64,000 bases of DNA from Corynebacterium sp. HMSC27B11 (GTDB lineage Bacteria > Actinomycetota > Actinomycetes > Mycobacteriales > Mycobacteriaceae). Location: assembly GCF_001815985.1 (NCBI RefSeq), contig NZ_KV823578.1, positions 62,001 through 126,000 on the forward strand, read 5' to 3'. Below the pieces are notes generated by a model. That model did not search any database, was not told the origin of the DNA, and saw only the letters and a program-made list of their open reading frames with translations. The stretch's first letter is position 1. Every line of letters starts with the position of its first letter. A program made the translations under genes and the position numbers. Shown here one piece after another: positions 51,810-62,326 of the stretch.

Positions 51810-54194
51810 TTAACCCTGATCCCAGGGCAGTGGCTGGTCCGCGAACACGCTCAAACCCTGGGTCGCACGGGTGATTGCCACGTAGAGGTCCTGCAGCCCC
51901 TGTGGGGAGGCGTCGACGATCGCGGCGGGCTCGACGAGCACGACCTCGTCGAACTCCAGGCCCTTCGCCTCGGCGGTGCTGACCACCAGCACCTCCGCGT
52001 CGATGCCGACCAGGTCAGAGCCCAGCGCATCGCCCAAGGCCGCAGTCACCTTCCCGCGTGCCCAGTCCAGGTCCGCATCGCTGGTGATGATCCCCACCAG
52101 GCCCTCGCCGGCCCGCCGCGCGATCTCGGGCAGCGCGCCCGCCAGCTCCGCCCGCGCCGCATAAGCCACACCCGTGCCGGTGCCGCGCAGCGCGATCGCG
52201 GGCTCCTGATCCGCGGCGATCTCGGGGAGCAACTGATTGGCCACGTCCGCGATGTCCTGCGGCGTGCGGTAGTTCACGCTGAGCTCCTTCAGCTCCCAGC
52301 GATCCGACACATAAGGAGCCAGGGTCTCGCCCCAGGAGGCCACGCCAGCCGGGTTGCCCGTCTGTGCCGGATCACCAACCACGGTCATCCACCGGTTGGG
52401 GGAGCGGCGGAAGATCATCCGCCAGTCCATCTCCGAAAGCTCCTGGGCTTCGTCCACGATGACGTGGCCGAAGGCCCAGCGCAGGTCCTGGGCGGCACGC
52501 TGCGCCGTGCTGCGCGCGTCGCGTACTCGCTGGCGACCCGCTAGCTGCTCGGCGTCGATGACGTCATAGGCCATGAGGATCTCCGGGGCGAAGCCATCGT
52601 CCAAGTCCTGGGTCGCCGAGCCCGTGAGGATGTCCAGCGCGTCCTGGGCCTCCGCGATCTTCGCCAGCCACTCCTCACGCTCCGCCTTCTCGGCCGCCTC
52701 GTCGTCGATGATGCCCAGCATGTCCGCCAGTTCGTCGAGCAGCGGCGCATCTGCGGCAGTCCACAGGATCTGGCCACCGTCCAGCTCCACCGGCGGGGTG
52801 GCCTGCAGCCCGCGGATCGTGTCCTCGTCGTACTCCGAGGCGATCTCCTCGGCATGCTCGTACAGGTCGGCCAGCACCTGCTCCGGCGTGAGTTCCGGCC
52901 AGAACTCGTCCAACGCTGCCACCACCGCGGGCTCCTCGCGCAGGTCATCGCGCAGGCTGGTGCGGTCTTCCGCGGTCAGCAAGTTCTCCCCGCCGAGGGG
53001 GTCGCGCCCGATCGTCTGCGCCAACGCATCCGCCAGGGAACTGATCGCATGATCCACGAACAGTGGCCGGGCCTGGTTGTGGGGCTTGCGGCTACGTCGC
53101 GCCCGGGTGCGGGCGGCGCGGACCATCTTCGGGCTCAACTCCACGGCCACGCCATCTACCATGAAATCGCGCGGCTGCTCCGGCACCTGCTGCCAGGACT
53201 GCACCGCCAGCTTCAGGATATGAAGCATCTCCGCGCTGCCCTTGACCTCACGGGCCAGCAGGCTCGGTTCGGGCCGCGTCTTCACCCCCGGCAGGAGCGT
53301 GCCCGGGGTCGCCAGCACCACGCCGGTCTCACCCAGGGAGGGCAGCACCTGCGAGATGTAGTCCAGGAAGCGCGCATTCGGGCCGACGATGAGCACGCCC
53401 GTCTTCGCGAGCTGCTCGCGCCACGTGTACAGCAGGTAGGCCGCGCGGTGCAGCGCGACCGCGGTCTTCCCGGTCCCCGGCGCACCCTGGACGACGGTGA
53501 CGGAGCGGTGCTCGCTGCGGATGATGGCGTCCTGCTCCGCGGCGATGGTCTCCACGATGTCGCCCATCCGCGTGCTGCGGGCCGCGTTCACCGCGTCCAA
53601 CAGCGCGGCCTCCTGAGCCACCCCTCCCGCCGCGGACGTCGTCTTTTCAGTTAAGGACGTCTGGTCCTCGCCGCGGGTGGTGAGCCGCTCATCGGCGACG
53701 TGGGTCACCTTCCGCCCGCGAGTCTTGATGTGGCGGCGCAGGTGCACCCCATCTGGGTGCAGGGTGGTGGCGAGGTAGAAGGGGCGGGCCATCGGTGCGC
53801 GCCAGTCCATCAGGAGGGTACGCATCTCGTCGTCGCGGGTGTGCAGCCCCAGCCGCCCGATATAGCGGCGGTCCAGATCGGGGGAGCCGGGCACCGGATT
53901 CTCTGGCTCCTCATCGGCCACGTCGATGCGGCCGAACATCAGTCCGATCTCCGCGATGGACAGGTTATCCAGTCGCTGCGAGATGTCCTGGATCTCGCGG
54001 TCGCGGCGCATCAGCCCCTGCGGGTCATCGATATCTGCTGTGGCTCGGACACTGGCCAGTCGCTTCTTCAGCGTGGCGGTCGTGGCGTCCACCTCAGCCA
54101 GCAGGTCATCGAGATGGTCCTGCTCGCTCGCGATGGCCTCTGCGAGCGAGCGGTCGGCATTATTCGTGGTGCCGCGAGATGCGGGGCTGGTCAA
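51810..54194 (-). CDS. helR: HelR/HelD-like RNA polymerase recycling ATPase (UvrD-like superfamily I)
   Basis: The 794-residue product has an N-terminal coiled coil (about residues 15-75), which in HelD enters the RNA polymerase secondary channel, then superfamily I motor motifs: Walker A GAPGTGKT (237-244), VDEAQELSEMDW, VVGDPAQTGN, VNYRTPQDIADVA and YVAITRATQGLSV. Actinobacterial HelR proteins free stalled RNA polymerase and can displace rifamycins. TTG 54194 follows GGAGGT on the minus strand. It is 21 bp downstream of the DoxX-like gene. Confidence 0.86.
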   Translation of the reverse strand: MTSPASRGTTNNADRSLAEAIASEQDHLDDLLAEVDATTATLKKRLASVRATADIDDPQGLMRRDREIQDISQRLDNLSIAEIGLMFGRIDVADEEPENPVPGSPDLDRRYIGRLGLHTRDDEMRTLLMDWRAPMARPFYLATTLHPDGVHLRRHIKTRGRKVTHVADERLTTRGEDQTSLTEKTTSAAGGVAQEAALLDAVNAARSTRMGDIVETIAAEQDAIIRSEHRSVTVVQGAPGTGKTAVALHRAAYLLYTWREQLAKTGVLIVGPNARFLDYISQVLPSLGETGVVLATPGTLLPGVKTRPEPSLLAREVKGSAEMLHILKLAVQSWQQVPEQPRDFMVDGVAVELSPKMVRAARTRARRSRKPHNQARPLFVDHAISSLADALAQTIGRDPLGGENLLTAEDRTSLRDDLREEPAVVAALDEFWPELTPEQVLADLYEHAEEIASEYDEDTIRGLQATPPVELDGGQILWTAADAPLLDELADMLGIIDDEAAEKAEREEWLAKIAEAQDALDILTGSATQDLDDGFAPEILMAYDVIDAEQLAGRQRVRDARSTAQRAAQDLRWAFGHVIVDEAQELSEMDWRMIFRRSPNRWMTVVGDPAQTGNPAGVASWGETLAPYVSDRWELKELSVNYRTPQDIADVANQLLPEIAADQEPAIALRGTGTGVAYAARAELAGALPEIARRAGEGLVGIITSDADLDWARGKVTAALGDALGSDLVGIDAEVLVVSTAEAKGLEFDEVVLVEPAAIVDASPQGLQDLYVAITRATQGLSVFADQPLPWDQG

Positions 54195-54215
54195 TCTACC
54201 TCCGGTGCAACGGGC

Positions 54216-54950
54216 TTACTTGAGCTTCTTCGCCTTCTTCTTGGCCTTCTTTGCCTTCTTGGACAGGCCCTTCGTGCTGTCCTGCAGCTCCTCAGCAAAG
54301 GTCTCAGCATACGCGCTCGCCTGGTCGCGCACCTGGTAGGCGGTGTCGCGCCACTCGTCGGAGTGCTCGTCGACGTAGTCGCTCACAGCGCTCGCTGCAG
54401 AGGAGATGCTGTCCGAGGCCTCAGAAGCCAGCTCGCGGGCCTTCTCGGAGAAGTCGCTGGCGTAGTCCTGCGCGGTGGCGAGCATCTCCTGCTGCTGGGA
54501 CTTGCCCGGCAGCGCCTGCTGCGCGCGCCATGCCAGGCCCGGCTTGCCGGCAGTGTCCTCGGCGGCGATCAACAGGCCACCCAGCAGGCCGACGTCCGCC
54601 AGGAGGGTGGTCAGCTGGGTGTTCTGGCCGCCCTTGCCGGCGACGTTCTTGATGTCGTGGCGGGTCAGGATCGCAGGCAGGTGTGCGGCTGCGAGCGCTG
54701 CGGCGGCCAGGCGCGGCGCCTTACCGCGGGCCAGCAGGGCAGCGGCGGCGATCTTGGTGCCACCCGCGATGCGCACGTTGGTTTCCGCGTCACGTGGTAG
54801 CAGGCCAGCAGCCTGCGGTGGCAGAACCTTGCGCAGGGTGCCGGTCACAACCTCGGCGTTCTTCGCGTGATTCTGCGGGCTTTTCACCATCTGGACACCA
54901 TCGGCGATGAATGCCGAAGCCATCAGGGGACGGGCGATCTTGCGAAGCAT
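54216..54950 (-). CDS. DoxX-like membrane protein with helical, Lys-rich tail
   Basis: The first 135 residues resemble DoxX family proteins: an N-terminal RPLMASAFIADGVQM segment, TNVRIAGGTKIAAAALL and LLADVGLLGGLLIAAED, with about four hydrophobic segments. The last 90 residues form a charged helix (EKARELASEASDSISSA...) ending with a run of Lys and Ala (KKAKKAKKKAKKLK). It precedes the HelR-like gene by 21 bp on the minus strand, so both are likely one transcript. Function is unknown. ATG 54950 is the only suitable start. Confidence 0.82.
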   Translation of the reverse strand: MLRKIARPLMASAFIADGVQMVKSPQNHAKNAEVVTGTLRKVLPPQAAGLLPRDAETNVRIAGGTKIAAAALLARGKAPRLAAAALAAAHLPAILTRHDIKNVAGKGGQNTQLTTLLADVGLLGGLLIAAEDTAGKPGLAWRAQQALPGKSQQQEMLATAQDYASDFSEKARELASEASDSISSAASAVSDYVDEHSDEWRDTAYQVRDQASAYAETFAEELQDSTKGLSKKAKKAKKKAKKLK

Positions 54951-55053
54951 GAAGACTCCTTCGGTGTGGGTAGCAAGATAGCTGGAGTTTTATCCAGCGT
55001 TAGGGGATCAAGTCTACGCGAGTGGCCGGGCGCCAGCTGCGCGTTTCGCGGGA

Positions 55054-55743
55054 TTACCAGCCCCGCTCGGCCCACTCCTCGACGTGCGGGGCCTCGTCGC
55101 CGACGGTGGTGCTGTCGCCGTGGCCGGGGTGCAGCCGCGTGCCGTCGGGCAGGCTGAACACCCGCTGCGTGACGTCCGAGAGCAGCTGCTGGAACTCCTC
55201 CGGGGAGTTCGTTTTGCCGACCCCGCCTGGGAACACGCTATCCCCGACGAACATGCGTGGGGCGTCTTCCGGCAGTTCCACGTGCACGGCGATGCCGCCC
55301 GGGGTGTGGCCCCGCAGCTCCACCGCAGTCATCTTCAACTCCGAGCAGTTACCCTTCAAACGCAGCAGCTCCGGGGTTCCTTCGTCGTTGCCGTAGACCT
55401 CATCGGCCGGGGCTGGCAGGTTGGTGGCCTCCTTGCGTGGTGCGTGGTGACGCGCCCCCGTTGCCGCCAGAACCTCCTCCAGCGCCTGCACGTGGTCGCC
55501 ATGCTGGTGGGTGGTGAGGACGTCGGTGATGGTCACCCGCAGCTGATCCGCCAGGGCCAGGATGTGCTCAGCGTCCGCAGCCGCGTCAATGAGCAGCGCA
55601 TTGCCGCCGCTGGCGATGAGGTAGACGTTGTTGTCCATCTCGCCAACTGAGGTGCGCGCCACGATCGTGGCATCCGTGGAAATAATCTCGACATCTCGGG
55701 GGTTGGAAAGATGTCCGAACTCACTGACCTGTGACATATGCAT
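55054..55743 (-). CDS. MBL-fold metallohydrolase (glyoxalase II-like)
   Basis: The 229-residue product has the metal-binding motif [13 protein letters not shown], an earlier DNNVYLI strand, late [27 protein letters not shown] and a final [13 protein letters not shown]. It resembles glyoxalase II-like thioester or persulfide hydrolases. ATG 55743 or ATG 55737 can be the start; TAGATA (minus, 55755-55760) is a possible -10 box. A much longer minus-strand frame extends across uvrA but only this 3' part is a gene. It is divergent from uvrA. Confidence 0.88.
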   Translation of the reverse strand: MHMSQVSEFGHLSNPRDVEIISTDATIVARTSVGEMDNNVYLIASGGNALLIDAAADAEHILALADQLRVTITDVLTTHQHGDHVQALEEVLAATGARHHAPRKEATNLPAPADEVYGNDEGTPELLRLKGNCSELKMTAVELRGHTPGGIAVHVELPEDAPRMFVGDSVFPGGVGKTNSPEEFQQLLSDVTQRVFSLPDGTRLHPGHGDSTTVGDEAPHVEEWAERGW

Positions 55744-55842
55744 GAACTCGAGCATATCTACTTGTCGTACAGTGGGAATGAACTCATCCTGAGCCCGCGC
55801 CACCCAGGCGCGGCTCAGGGACAAAGCCAAACAGGAGGACGA
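55744..55842. promoter_or_regulatory. Divergent control region MBL hydrolase / uvrA
   Basis: TAGATA (55755-55760, minus) and TACAGT (55768-55773, plus) are back-to-back -10 candidates. The uvrA transcript would carry a leader of about 60 nt ending in AGGAGG (55832-55837). I could not find a convincing LexA box here. Confidence 0.4.
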
Positions 55843-58695
55843 GTGGCAGAGAAGCTTTTGGTCCGCGGTGCACGCGAGCACAACCTCAAGGGGGTGGACC
55901 TCGAGCTGCCGAGGGACAAAATGATCGTCTTCACGGGACTGTCCGGTTCCGGGAAGTCGTCGCTGGCCTTCGACACCATCTTCGCTGAGGGGCAACGGCG
56001 CTACGTCGAGTCCCTCAGCTCCTATGCCCGCATGTTCCTCGGTCGCCTCGACAAGCCGGATGTCGACTTCATCGAAGGCCTCTCGCCGGCGGTCTCCATC
56101 GACCAGAAGTCGACGAACCACAACCCGCGGTCCACGGTCGGCACCGTGACCGAGATCTTCGACTACCTGCGCCTGCTCTTCGCCCGCACCGGCACCCCGC
56201 ACTGCCCGAAGTGCGGCGAGGTGATCCAGCGGCAAACCCCGCAGGAAATCGTGGACCAGATCATGGCCATGGAGGCCGGCACCAAGTTCCAGGTCCTCGC
56301 GCCGGTCGTGCGCACCCGCAAGGGCGAATTCGTTGACCTCTTCGAGGAACTCGCTGCGGAAGGTTACGCTCGCGTTCGGGTCGACGGCGAGGTCCACCGC
56401 CTGACCGATCCACCGCAGCTGGAAAAGCAGGTCAAGCACGACATCGACGTCGTCATCGACCGCCTCCAGGTGAAGGAAAGCCAGAAGCAGCGACTCACCG
56501 ACTCCGTCGAGACGGCACTGCGCCGCGCGGACGGCGTCGTCGTCATCGAATTCGTCGACCTCGACGAAGATGACCCGAACCGGCAGCGCCGCTTCTCCGA
56601 GAAGATGGCCTGCCCCAACGGCCACGCCCTGCAGCTCGACGAGCTCGAGCCGCGCGCCTTCTCCTTCAACTCTCCATTTGGTGCCTGCCCGGCCTGCGAC
56701 GGCCTGGGCACCAAGCTCGAGGTCGACGAGATGCTCGTCATCCCGGACGAGGATGCCCCGCTGAACAAGGCCATCGCGCCGTGGACCTCCAGCCCGAACG
56801 CGCGCTACTTCGACAAGCTCATCACCGCGCTGTCCAAGGAGCTGGACATCGACCCGAGCACCCCGTGGTCGGAGCTCACGAAGGCCGAACAGAAGGCTGT
56901 CCTGAAGGGGCACCCCACCCCGATCAGCGTGAGCTACAAGAACCGCTACGGCCGCCAGCGCCGGTACAACGCACCCTTCGAGGGCGTGATGCCATTCCTG
57001 AAGCGCAAGCTCGACCAGACCGACTCCGACTGGTCCAAGGAGCGCTACCGCAGCTACATGCGCGAGGTGGCGTGCCCGACGTGTAAGGGGGCGCGACTGA
57101 AGCCGGAGGTGTTGGCCGTGACCATCGCCTCGGGGGAGAAGGAGCTGTCCATCGCGGGCGTATCCGACCTGTCCATCGCCGAGGCGAGCGAGTTCCTGGA
57201 TAACCTCACGCTGAACAAGCGACAGGAGATGATCGCCGGTGCGGTGCTGCGCGAGACACAGGCGCGGCTGAAGTTCCTGCTGGACGTCGGCCTGGACTAC
57301 CTGGCCCTGTCCCGTTCGGCGGGCACACTCTCCGGTGGCGAGGCGCAGCGCATCCGCCTGGCGACCCAGATCGGTGCGGGTCTGGCAGGCGTGCTCTACG
57401 TGTTGGACGAGCCGTCGATTGGCCTGCACCAGCGGGATAATGCCCGGCTGATTACGACCCTGGAGAACCTCCGCGACCTGGGTAACACCCTGATCGTCGT
57501 CGAGCACGATGAGGACACGATCCGTGCGGCGGACTGGCTGGTGGATATCGGCCCGAATGCCGGCGAGTACGGCGGGCATATCGTGTATTCCGGCGAACCG
57601 AAGGGCATCACTGATGCCGAGGATTCGCTGACCGGCGATTACCTCGCCGGGCGCCGGGTACTGGCGGTGCCGGAGTCCCGCCGCGAGATTGATAATGAGC
57701 GGATGCTGACGATCCACGGGGCGCAGGAAAATAACCTCAAGAAGGTGGACGTGTCGATCCCGCTCGGTGTGATGACCTGCATCACCGGCGTGTCGGGTTC
57801 GGGCAAATCTTCCCTCGTCAACGGCATTCTGGCGCGGTCGCTGGCTAATCAGCTCAACGGTGCCCGCCTGGTGCCGGGGCACCACAAGAAGGTCAGTGGC
57901 CTGGATCAGCTGGACAAGCTCGTGCAGGTTGACCAGAGCCCGATCGGGCGCACCCCGCGCTCCAACCCGGCGACGTACACCGGTGTCTTCGACCGGGTGC
58001 GCAAGCTCTTCGCGGAGACCACCGAGGCGAAGGTGCGCGGCTACACGGCCGGGCGTTTCAGCTTCAATGTCAAGGGCGGGCGCTGCGAAGCCTGCCGCGG
58101 CGACGGCACGCTGAAGATTGAGATGAACTTCCTTCCGGACGTCTACGTCCCCTGCGAGGTCTGCGACGGTGCCCGGTACAACCGCGAGACGCTCGAGGTG
58201 AAGTACAAGGGCAAGAACATCGCCGAGGTGCTCGACATGCCGATCTCCGAGGCCGCGGAGTTCTTCGAGCCGATCACGGCGATCGCGCGTTACCTGAACA
58301 CGCTCGTGGATGTTGGGTTGGGCTACGTGCGCCTCGGCCAGGCGGCCACCACGCTGTCTGGCGGTGAGGCGCAGCGCGTGAAGCTCGCAGCCGAGCTGCA
58401 GAAGCGCTCCAACGGGCGGACGATCTACATCCTCGACGAGCCGACCACTGGCCTGCACTTTGAGGACATTCGCAAGCTCATGCTGGTCCTGCAGGGACTG
58501 GTGGACAAGGGCAATACGGTGCTGATCATCGAGCACAACCTGGATGTCATCAAGTCCGCGGACTGGATCATCGACATGGGTCCGGAGGGTGGCTCGGGTG
58601 GCGGCACGGTCGTGGCCCAGGGGACCCCGGAGGATGTGGCGAAGGTCGACGGCTCCCATACCGCGACATACCTCGCGCCCATGTTGCCCGCCTAA
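55843..58695 (+). CDS. uvrA: Excinuclease ABC subunit A
   Basis: UvrA recognises damaged DNA and loads UvrB. The 950-residue product has two ABC ATPase modules: Walker [13 protein letters not shown] and [11 protein letters not shown], signatures [14 protein letters not shown] and [14 protein letters not shown], Walker [11 protein letters not shown] and [10 protein letters not shown]. Zinc-finger cysteines appear in CPKCG (first), CPTCKG and CEACRGDG...CEVCDG. GTG 55843 has AGGAGG 5 nt upstream; an upstream in-frame opening from 55738 is rejected. Confidence 0.97.
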   Translation: MAEKLLVRGAREHNLKGVDLELPRDKMIVFTGLSGSGKSSLAFDTIFAEGQRRYVESLSSYARMFLGRLDKPDVDFIEGLSPAVSIDQKSTNHNPRSTVGTVTEIFDYLRLLFARTGTPHCPKCGEVIQRQTPQEIVDQIMAMEAGTKFQVLAPVVRTRKGEFVDLFEELAAEGYARVRVDGEVHRLTDPPQLEKQVKHDIDVVIDRLQVKESQKQRLTDSVETALRRADGVVVIEFVDLDEDDPNRQRRFSEKMACPNGHALQLDELEPRAFSFNSPFGACPACDGLGTKLEVDEMLVIPDEDAPLNKAIAPWTSSPNARYFDKLITALSKELDIDPSTPWSELTKAEQKAVLKGHPTPISVSYKNRYGRQRRYNAPFEGVMPFLKRKLDQTDSDWSKERYRSYMREVACPTCKGARLKPEVLAVTIASGEKELSIAGVSDLSIAEASEFLDNLTLNKRQEMIAGAVLRETQARLKFLLDVGLDYLALSRSAGTLSGGEAQRIRLATQIGAGLAGVLYVLDEPSIGLHQRDNARLITTLENLRDLGNTLIVVEHDEDTIRAADWLVDIGPNAGEYGGHIVYSGEPKGITDAEDSLTGDYLAGRRVLAVPESRREIDNERMLTIHGAQENNLKKVDVSIPLGVMTCITGVSGSGKSSLVNGILARSLANQLNGARLVPGHHKKVSGLDQLDKLVQVDQSPIGRTPRSNPATYTGVFDRVRKLFAETTEAKVRGYTAGRFSFNVKGGRCEACRGDGTLKIEMNFLPDVYVPCEVCDGARYNRETLEVKYKGKNIAEVLDMPISEAAEFFEPITAIARYLNTLVDVGLGYVRLGQAATTLSGGEAQRVKLAAELQKRSNGRTIYILDEPTTGLHFEDIRKLMLVLQGLVDKGNTVLIIEHNLDVIKSADWIIDMGPEGGSGGGTVVAQGTPEDVAKVDGSHTATYLAPMLPA

Positions 58696-58706
58696 GATCT
58701 GCGTGC

Positions 58707-58943
58707 TATATTCATGAGCACTACCGCTTGTCGTGTGTCGACAAGCTGCAAGTGGAGTTCTTTTTCTCCCACCTTAGACCGCCGTCACTGGCTGGGCTCG
58801 GGTCCAAAGCGAAGCTTTATGCTCGCAGCCTCTTCCATATGATTGAAGGGGCTTTCATTTGGGCGCTCCGGCGCGGGGGATTTTTCAGGGCTTCACAAGC
58901 AGTTGCGGTAAAGATCACTTACTACTGCTACTGAGGAGTTCAC
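58707..58943 (+). ncRNA. infC 5' leader with hairpin (probable autoregulatory leader)
   Basis: TATATT (58707-58712) is a good -10 box, placing the start near 58719 and giving a leader of about 225 nt. At its 5' end GCTTGTCG and CGACAAGC (58726-58746) form a perfect 8 bp stem with a 5 nt loop. Further on, GCGC-TCCG-GCGC near 58864 followed by GGGGGATTTTTC resembles a weak attenuator. IF3-L35-L20 operons are commonly controlled through such leaders. A 68-codon frame inside it (58728-58934) starts with TTG and does not look coding. Confidence 0.55.
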
Positions 58944-59468
58944 ATCAGCGCTGAAGCTCGCATCAACGACCGAATTCGAGTCCCCGAGGTCCGACTCGTC
59001 GGTCCCAACGGAGAACAGGTCGGCATTGTCAAGACGGACGATGCTCGCAAGCTGGCCTATGAAGCAGACCTCGATCTTGTAGAGGTCGCGCCGAACGCCA
59101 AGCCGCCCGTGGCCAAGATCATGGACTACGGCAAGTTCAAGTATGAACAGGCTCAGAAGGCCCGCGAGGCTCGACGTAATCAGCAGCAGACTGTGGTCAA
59201 GGAGCAGAAGTTCCGCCCGAAGATCGATGACCACGACTACGAGACCAAGAAGGGCAACGTCGTTCGTTTCCTGGAGAAGGGCTCGAAGGTCAAGGTCACG
59301 ATCATGTTCCGTGGTCGCGAGCAGTCCCGCCCCGAGCTGGGCTTCCGCCTCCTGGAGCGTCTTGCCGCTGACGTTGAGGAAGTCGGTCAGGTTGAGTCCC
59401 GTCCGAAGCAGGACGGTCGCAACATGACGATGGTTCTCGGCCCCGTCCGCAACAAGGGCAAGAAGTAG
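58944..59468 (+). CDS. infC: Translation initiation factor IF-3, apparently starting with AUC
   Basis: The product of 174 residues is IF-3, which prevents 30S-50S joining and checks start codons. N-terminal domain: [21 protein letters not shown]; linker and C-terminal domain: [52 protein letters not shown]. The frame upstream is closed by TGA at 58932-58934, and between it and the conserved start there is no ATG, GTG, TTG or CTG. ATC 58944 lies 5 nt after GAGGAG (58933-58938), so it is the likely start. Confidence 0.95.
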   Translation: MSAEARINDRIRVPEVRLVGPNGEQVGIVKTDDARKLAYEADLDLVEVAPNAKPPVAKIMDYGKFKYEQAQKAREARRNQQQTVVKEQKFRPKIDDHDYETKKGNVVRFLEKGSKVKVTIMFRGREQSRPELGFRLLERLAADVEEVGQVESRPKQDGRNMTMVLGPVRNKGKK

Positions 59469-59507
59469 TCTCAGTAGTTCACAAACGTTGCTAGAGGATT
59501 TTCACCA

Positions 59508-59702
59508 ATGAAGCAGAAGACGCACAAGGGTACCGCTAAGCGCATCAAGGTCACCGGTTCCGGCAAGCTCCGTCGCGAGCGCGCCTACCGCCGCCACCTT
59601 CTTGAGGGCAAGCCGTCCACCCGCACCCGCCGCCTGAAGGGCACCACCGACGTGTCCGCAGCCGACAACAAGCGCATGAAGCGCCTGCTGGGCAAGGCTT
59701 AA
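59508..59702 (+). CDS. rpmI: 50S ribosomal protein L35
   Basis: A 64-residue, highly basic protein ([20 protein letters not shown] start; [27 protein letters not shown] end) matching L35 in full. It sits between infC and rplT, 39 bp after infC, in the standard IF3-L35-L20 operon, and probably shares its leader control. Confidence 0.97.
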   Translation: MKQKTHKGTAKRIKVTGSGKLRRERAYRRHLLEGKPSTRTRRLKGTTDVSAADNKRMKRLLGKA

Positions 59703-59767
59703 TTACCTTAAGCCTCCCCCTTTTCTCGAAATACTAAAGAACAACCTGAAGTAAAGGACGTATCACC

Positions 59768-60151
59768 GTGGCACGTGTCAAGCGCTCTGTGAACGCAAAG
59801 AAGAAGCGTCGCGAAGTACTGAATTCCGCGAAGGGCTACCGGGGCCAGCGCTCCCGCCTGTACCGCAAGGCGAAGGAGCAGATGCTCCACTCCAAGACCT
59901 ATGCCTTCCGCGACCGTCGCGCCCGCAAGGGTGAGTTCCGCAAGCTGTGGATCCAGCGCATCAACGCCGCTGCTCGTCAGAACGACATGACCTACAACCG
60001 CCTGATCCAGGGCCTGAAGCTGGCCGAGATCGAGGTCGACCGCAAGGTCCTGGCCGAGCTGGCTGTCTCCGACGCCGCTGCCTTCACCGCACTGTGCGAG
60101 GCTGCTAAGGCTGCTCTGCCGGAGGACGTCAACGCACCGGCGGCTTCCTAA
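59768..60151 (+). CDS. rplT: 50S ribosomal protein L20
   Basis: The 127-residue product is L20, needed early in 50S assembly and often the repressor of its own operon. It starts [20 protein letters not shown] after GTG 59768, and has [16 protein letters not shown] and [26 protein letters not shown] precedes the start. A strong terminator follows. Confidence 0.97.
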   Translation: MARVKRSVNAKKKRREVLNSAKGYRGQRSRLYRKAKEQMLHSKTYAFRDRRARKGEFRKLWIQRINAAARQNDMTYNRLIQGLKLAEIEVDRKVLAELAVSDAAAFTALCEAAKAALPEDVNAPAAS

Positions 60152-60176
60152 AACCAGCCGAGGCGTTCAGCCTCCC

Positions 60177-60213
60177 ACCGCCTTCGACGCGCTCCGCGTC
60201 GGGGCGGTTTTTT
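60177..60213 (+). terminator. rplT operon terminator
   Basis: CCGCC (60178-60182) and CGACGCG (60185-60191) pair with CGCGTCG (60195-60201) and GGCGG (60203-60207) around a 3 nt loop, followed by six Ts. Confidence 0.9.
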
Positions 60214-60344
60214 CATGTCTTCATGGGCTACCGTGCGTGCAAAGCGAGCTGGGTGCGTGGTGGTGGAGCTCCCGAACAGGGGAGAGGCGGGCAGCGGGGC
60301 ACCACAGTCATCGCCTCGCAACAACCCGACTAGGGTGTGAAGCC

Positions 60345-61154
60345 ATGGAGATGTTCACCGAACGCACGCCCCGCATCGTCAACGCCGCCAAGCTGCACCG
60401 AGCCGCCACCCGGCGCAAGACCGGTCGCTTCCTCGCCGAGGGGGAGAACGCGGTCACCGCAGCTCTCGCGCGCGGCGAGGTCCTCGACCTGTACGTCACC
60501 GAGGCTGCGTGGGAGCGCTTCCCCTTCCTCCAGGACGTCACCGGCACCCACGTCCACCTCATCACCGAACGTGCCGCCGACCACCTCTCCGAGACGGTCA
60601 CCCACACCGGCCTATTCGCCCTCTGCGCAAACCAGATGGTCGACGACGATGCACTCATCGCTAGCGCCGTCAAGAACAGCCCACTCATTGCTGTGCCCGT
60701 CGAGACGAACGAGCCCGGGAACGCGGGAACCATCATCCGTGTCGCCGATGCTTTCGGCGCCGGGGGAGTCCTCTTCGCGGGAAATACCGTGGATCCGCAG
60801 GGTGGCAAGGCGGTGCGCGCATCAGCCGGAAGCCTGTTCAACCTGCCCGTTGCCCGCAACACCTCGGTGGTGGAGGTCGTCGAGAAACTCCACGAGGCGG
60901 AGTTCCAGATCCTCGCTACCGCAGCGGACGGGGATGTCACCCTCCACGAGGCGGCCGACCCCGCCAATGGCATGCTCGCCCAGCCCACCGCATGGCTGTT
61001 CGGCAACGAGGCGCACGGGCTGGGGGACTGGCTCGACCTTGCGGATATCCGCGTGAGTATCCCGATGCGCGGGCAGGCTGAATCGCTGAACCTCGCCACG
61101 GCGGCAAGTGTGTGCCTTTACGAATCCTCCAAAGCACAGATTGCTAAGCTGTAG
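60345..61154 (+). CDS. SpoU/TrmH family RNA 2'-O-methyltransferase
   Basis: The 269-residue product has an N-terminal L30e-like RNA-binding region and a SPOUT knot domain: ETNEPGNAGTIIRVADAFGA (motif 1), WLFGNEAHGL (motif 2) and IPMRGQAESLNLATAASVCL (motif 3). It modifies rRNA or tRNA ribose; the exact target is unknown. This place matches tsnR of M. tuberculosis (after rplT, before pheS). ATG 60345 lies 8 nt after TAGGGT (60331-60336), so a leaderless message is likely; the longer upstream frame is rejected. Confidence 0.92.
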   Translation: MEMFTERTPRIVNAAKLHRAATRRKTGRFLAEGENAVTAALARGEVLDLYVTEAAWERFPFLQDVTGTHVHLITERAADHLSETVTHTGLFALCANQMVDDDALIASAVKNSPLIAVPVETNEPGNAGTIIRVADAFGAGGVLFAGNTVDPQGGKAVRASAGSLFNLPVARNTSVVEVVEKLHEAEFQILATAADGDVTLHEAADPANGMLAQPTAWLFGNEAHGLGDWLDLADIRVSIPMRGQAESLNLATAASVCLYESSKAQIAKL

Positions 61155-61159
61155 CCTGA

Positions 61160-62254
<1,095 letters not shown>

Positions 62255-62326
62255 GCCCCGCAGTACCCCGCCGCCACAACAACCTCCGCTCCACAACTCT
62301 TCTGGCAAAAGGACCTTTTCAAGCAC

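Noticed and set aside
54951-55050. Rifamycin-associated element upstream of the DoxX-helR pair
   Set aside because: No inverted repeat resembling the known element was found in this gap.
55738-55842. LexA (SOS) box at the uvrA promoter
   Set aside because: CTCGAG-containing sequence is present but does not fit the corynebacterial LexA consensus well enough.
55054-58659. 1201-codon minus-strand open frame across uvrA
   Set aside because: Only its last 229 codons (the MBL hydrolase) have family motifs; the rest is antisense to uvrA and is a high-GC shadow frame.
58728-58934. 68-codon frame in the infC leader as a leader peptide
   Set aside because: It starts at TTG inside the 5' hairpin, has no ribosome-binding site, and its sequence looks non-coding.
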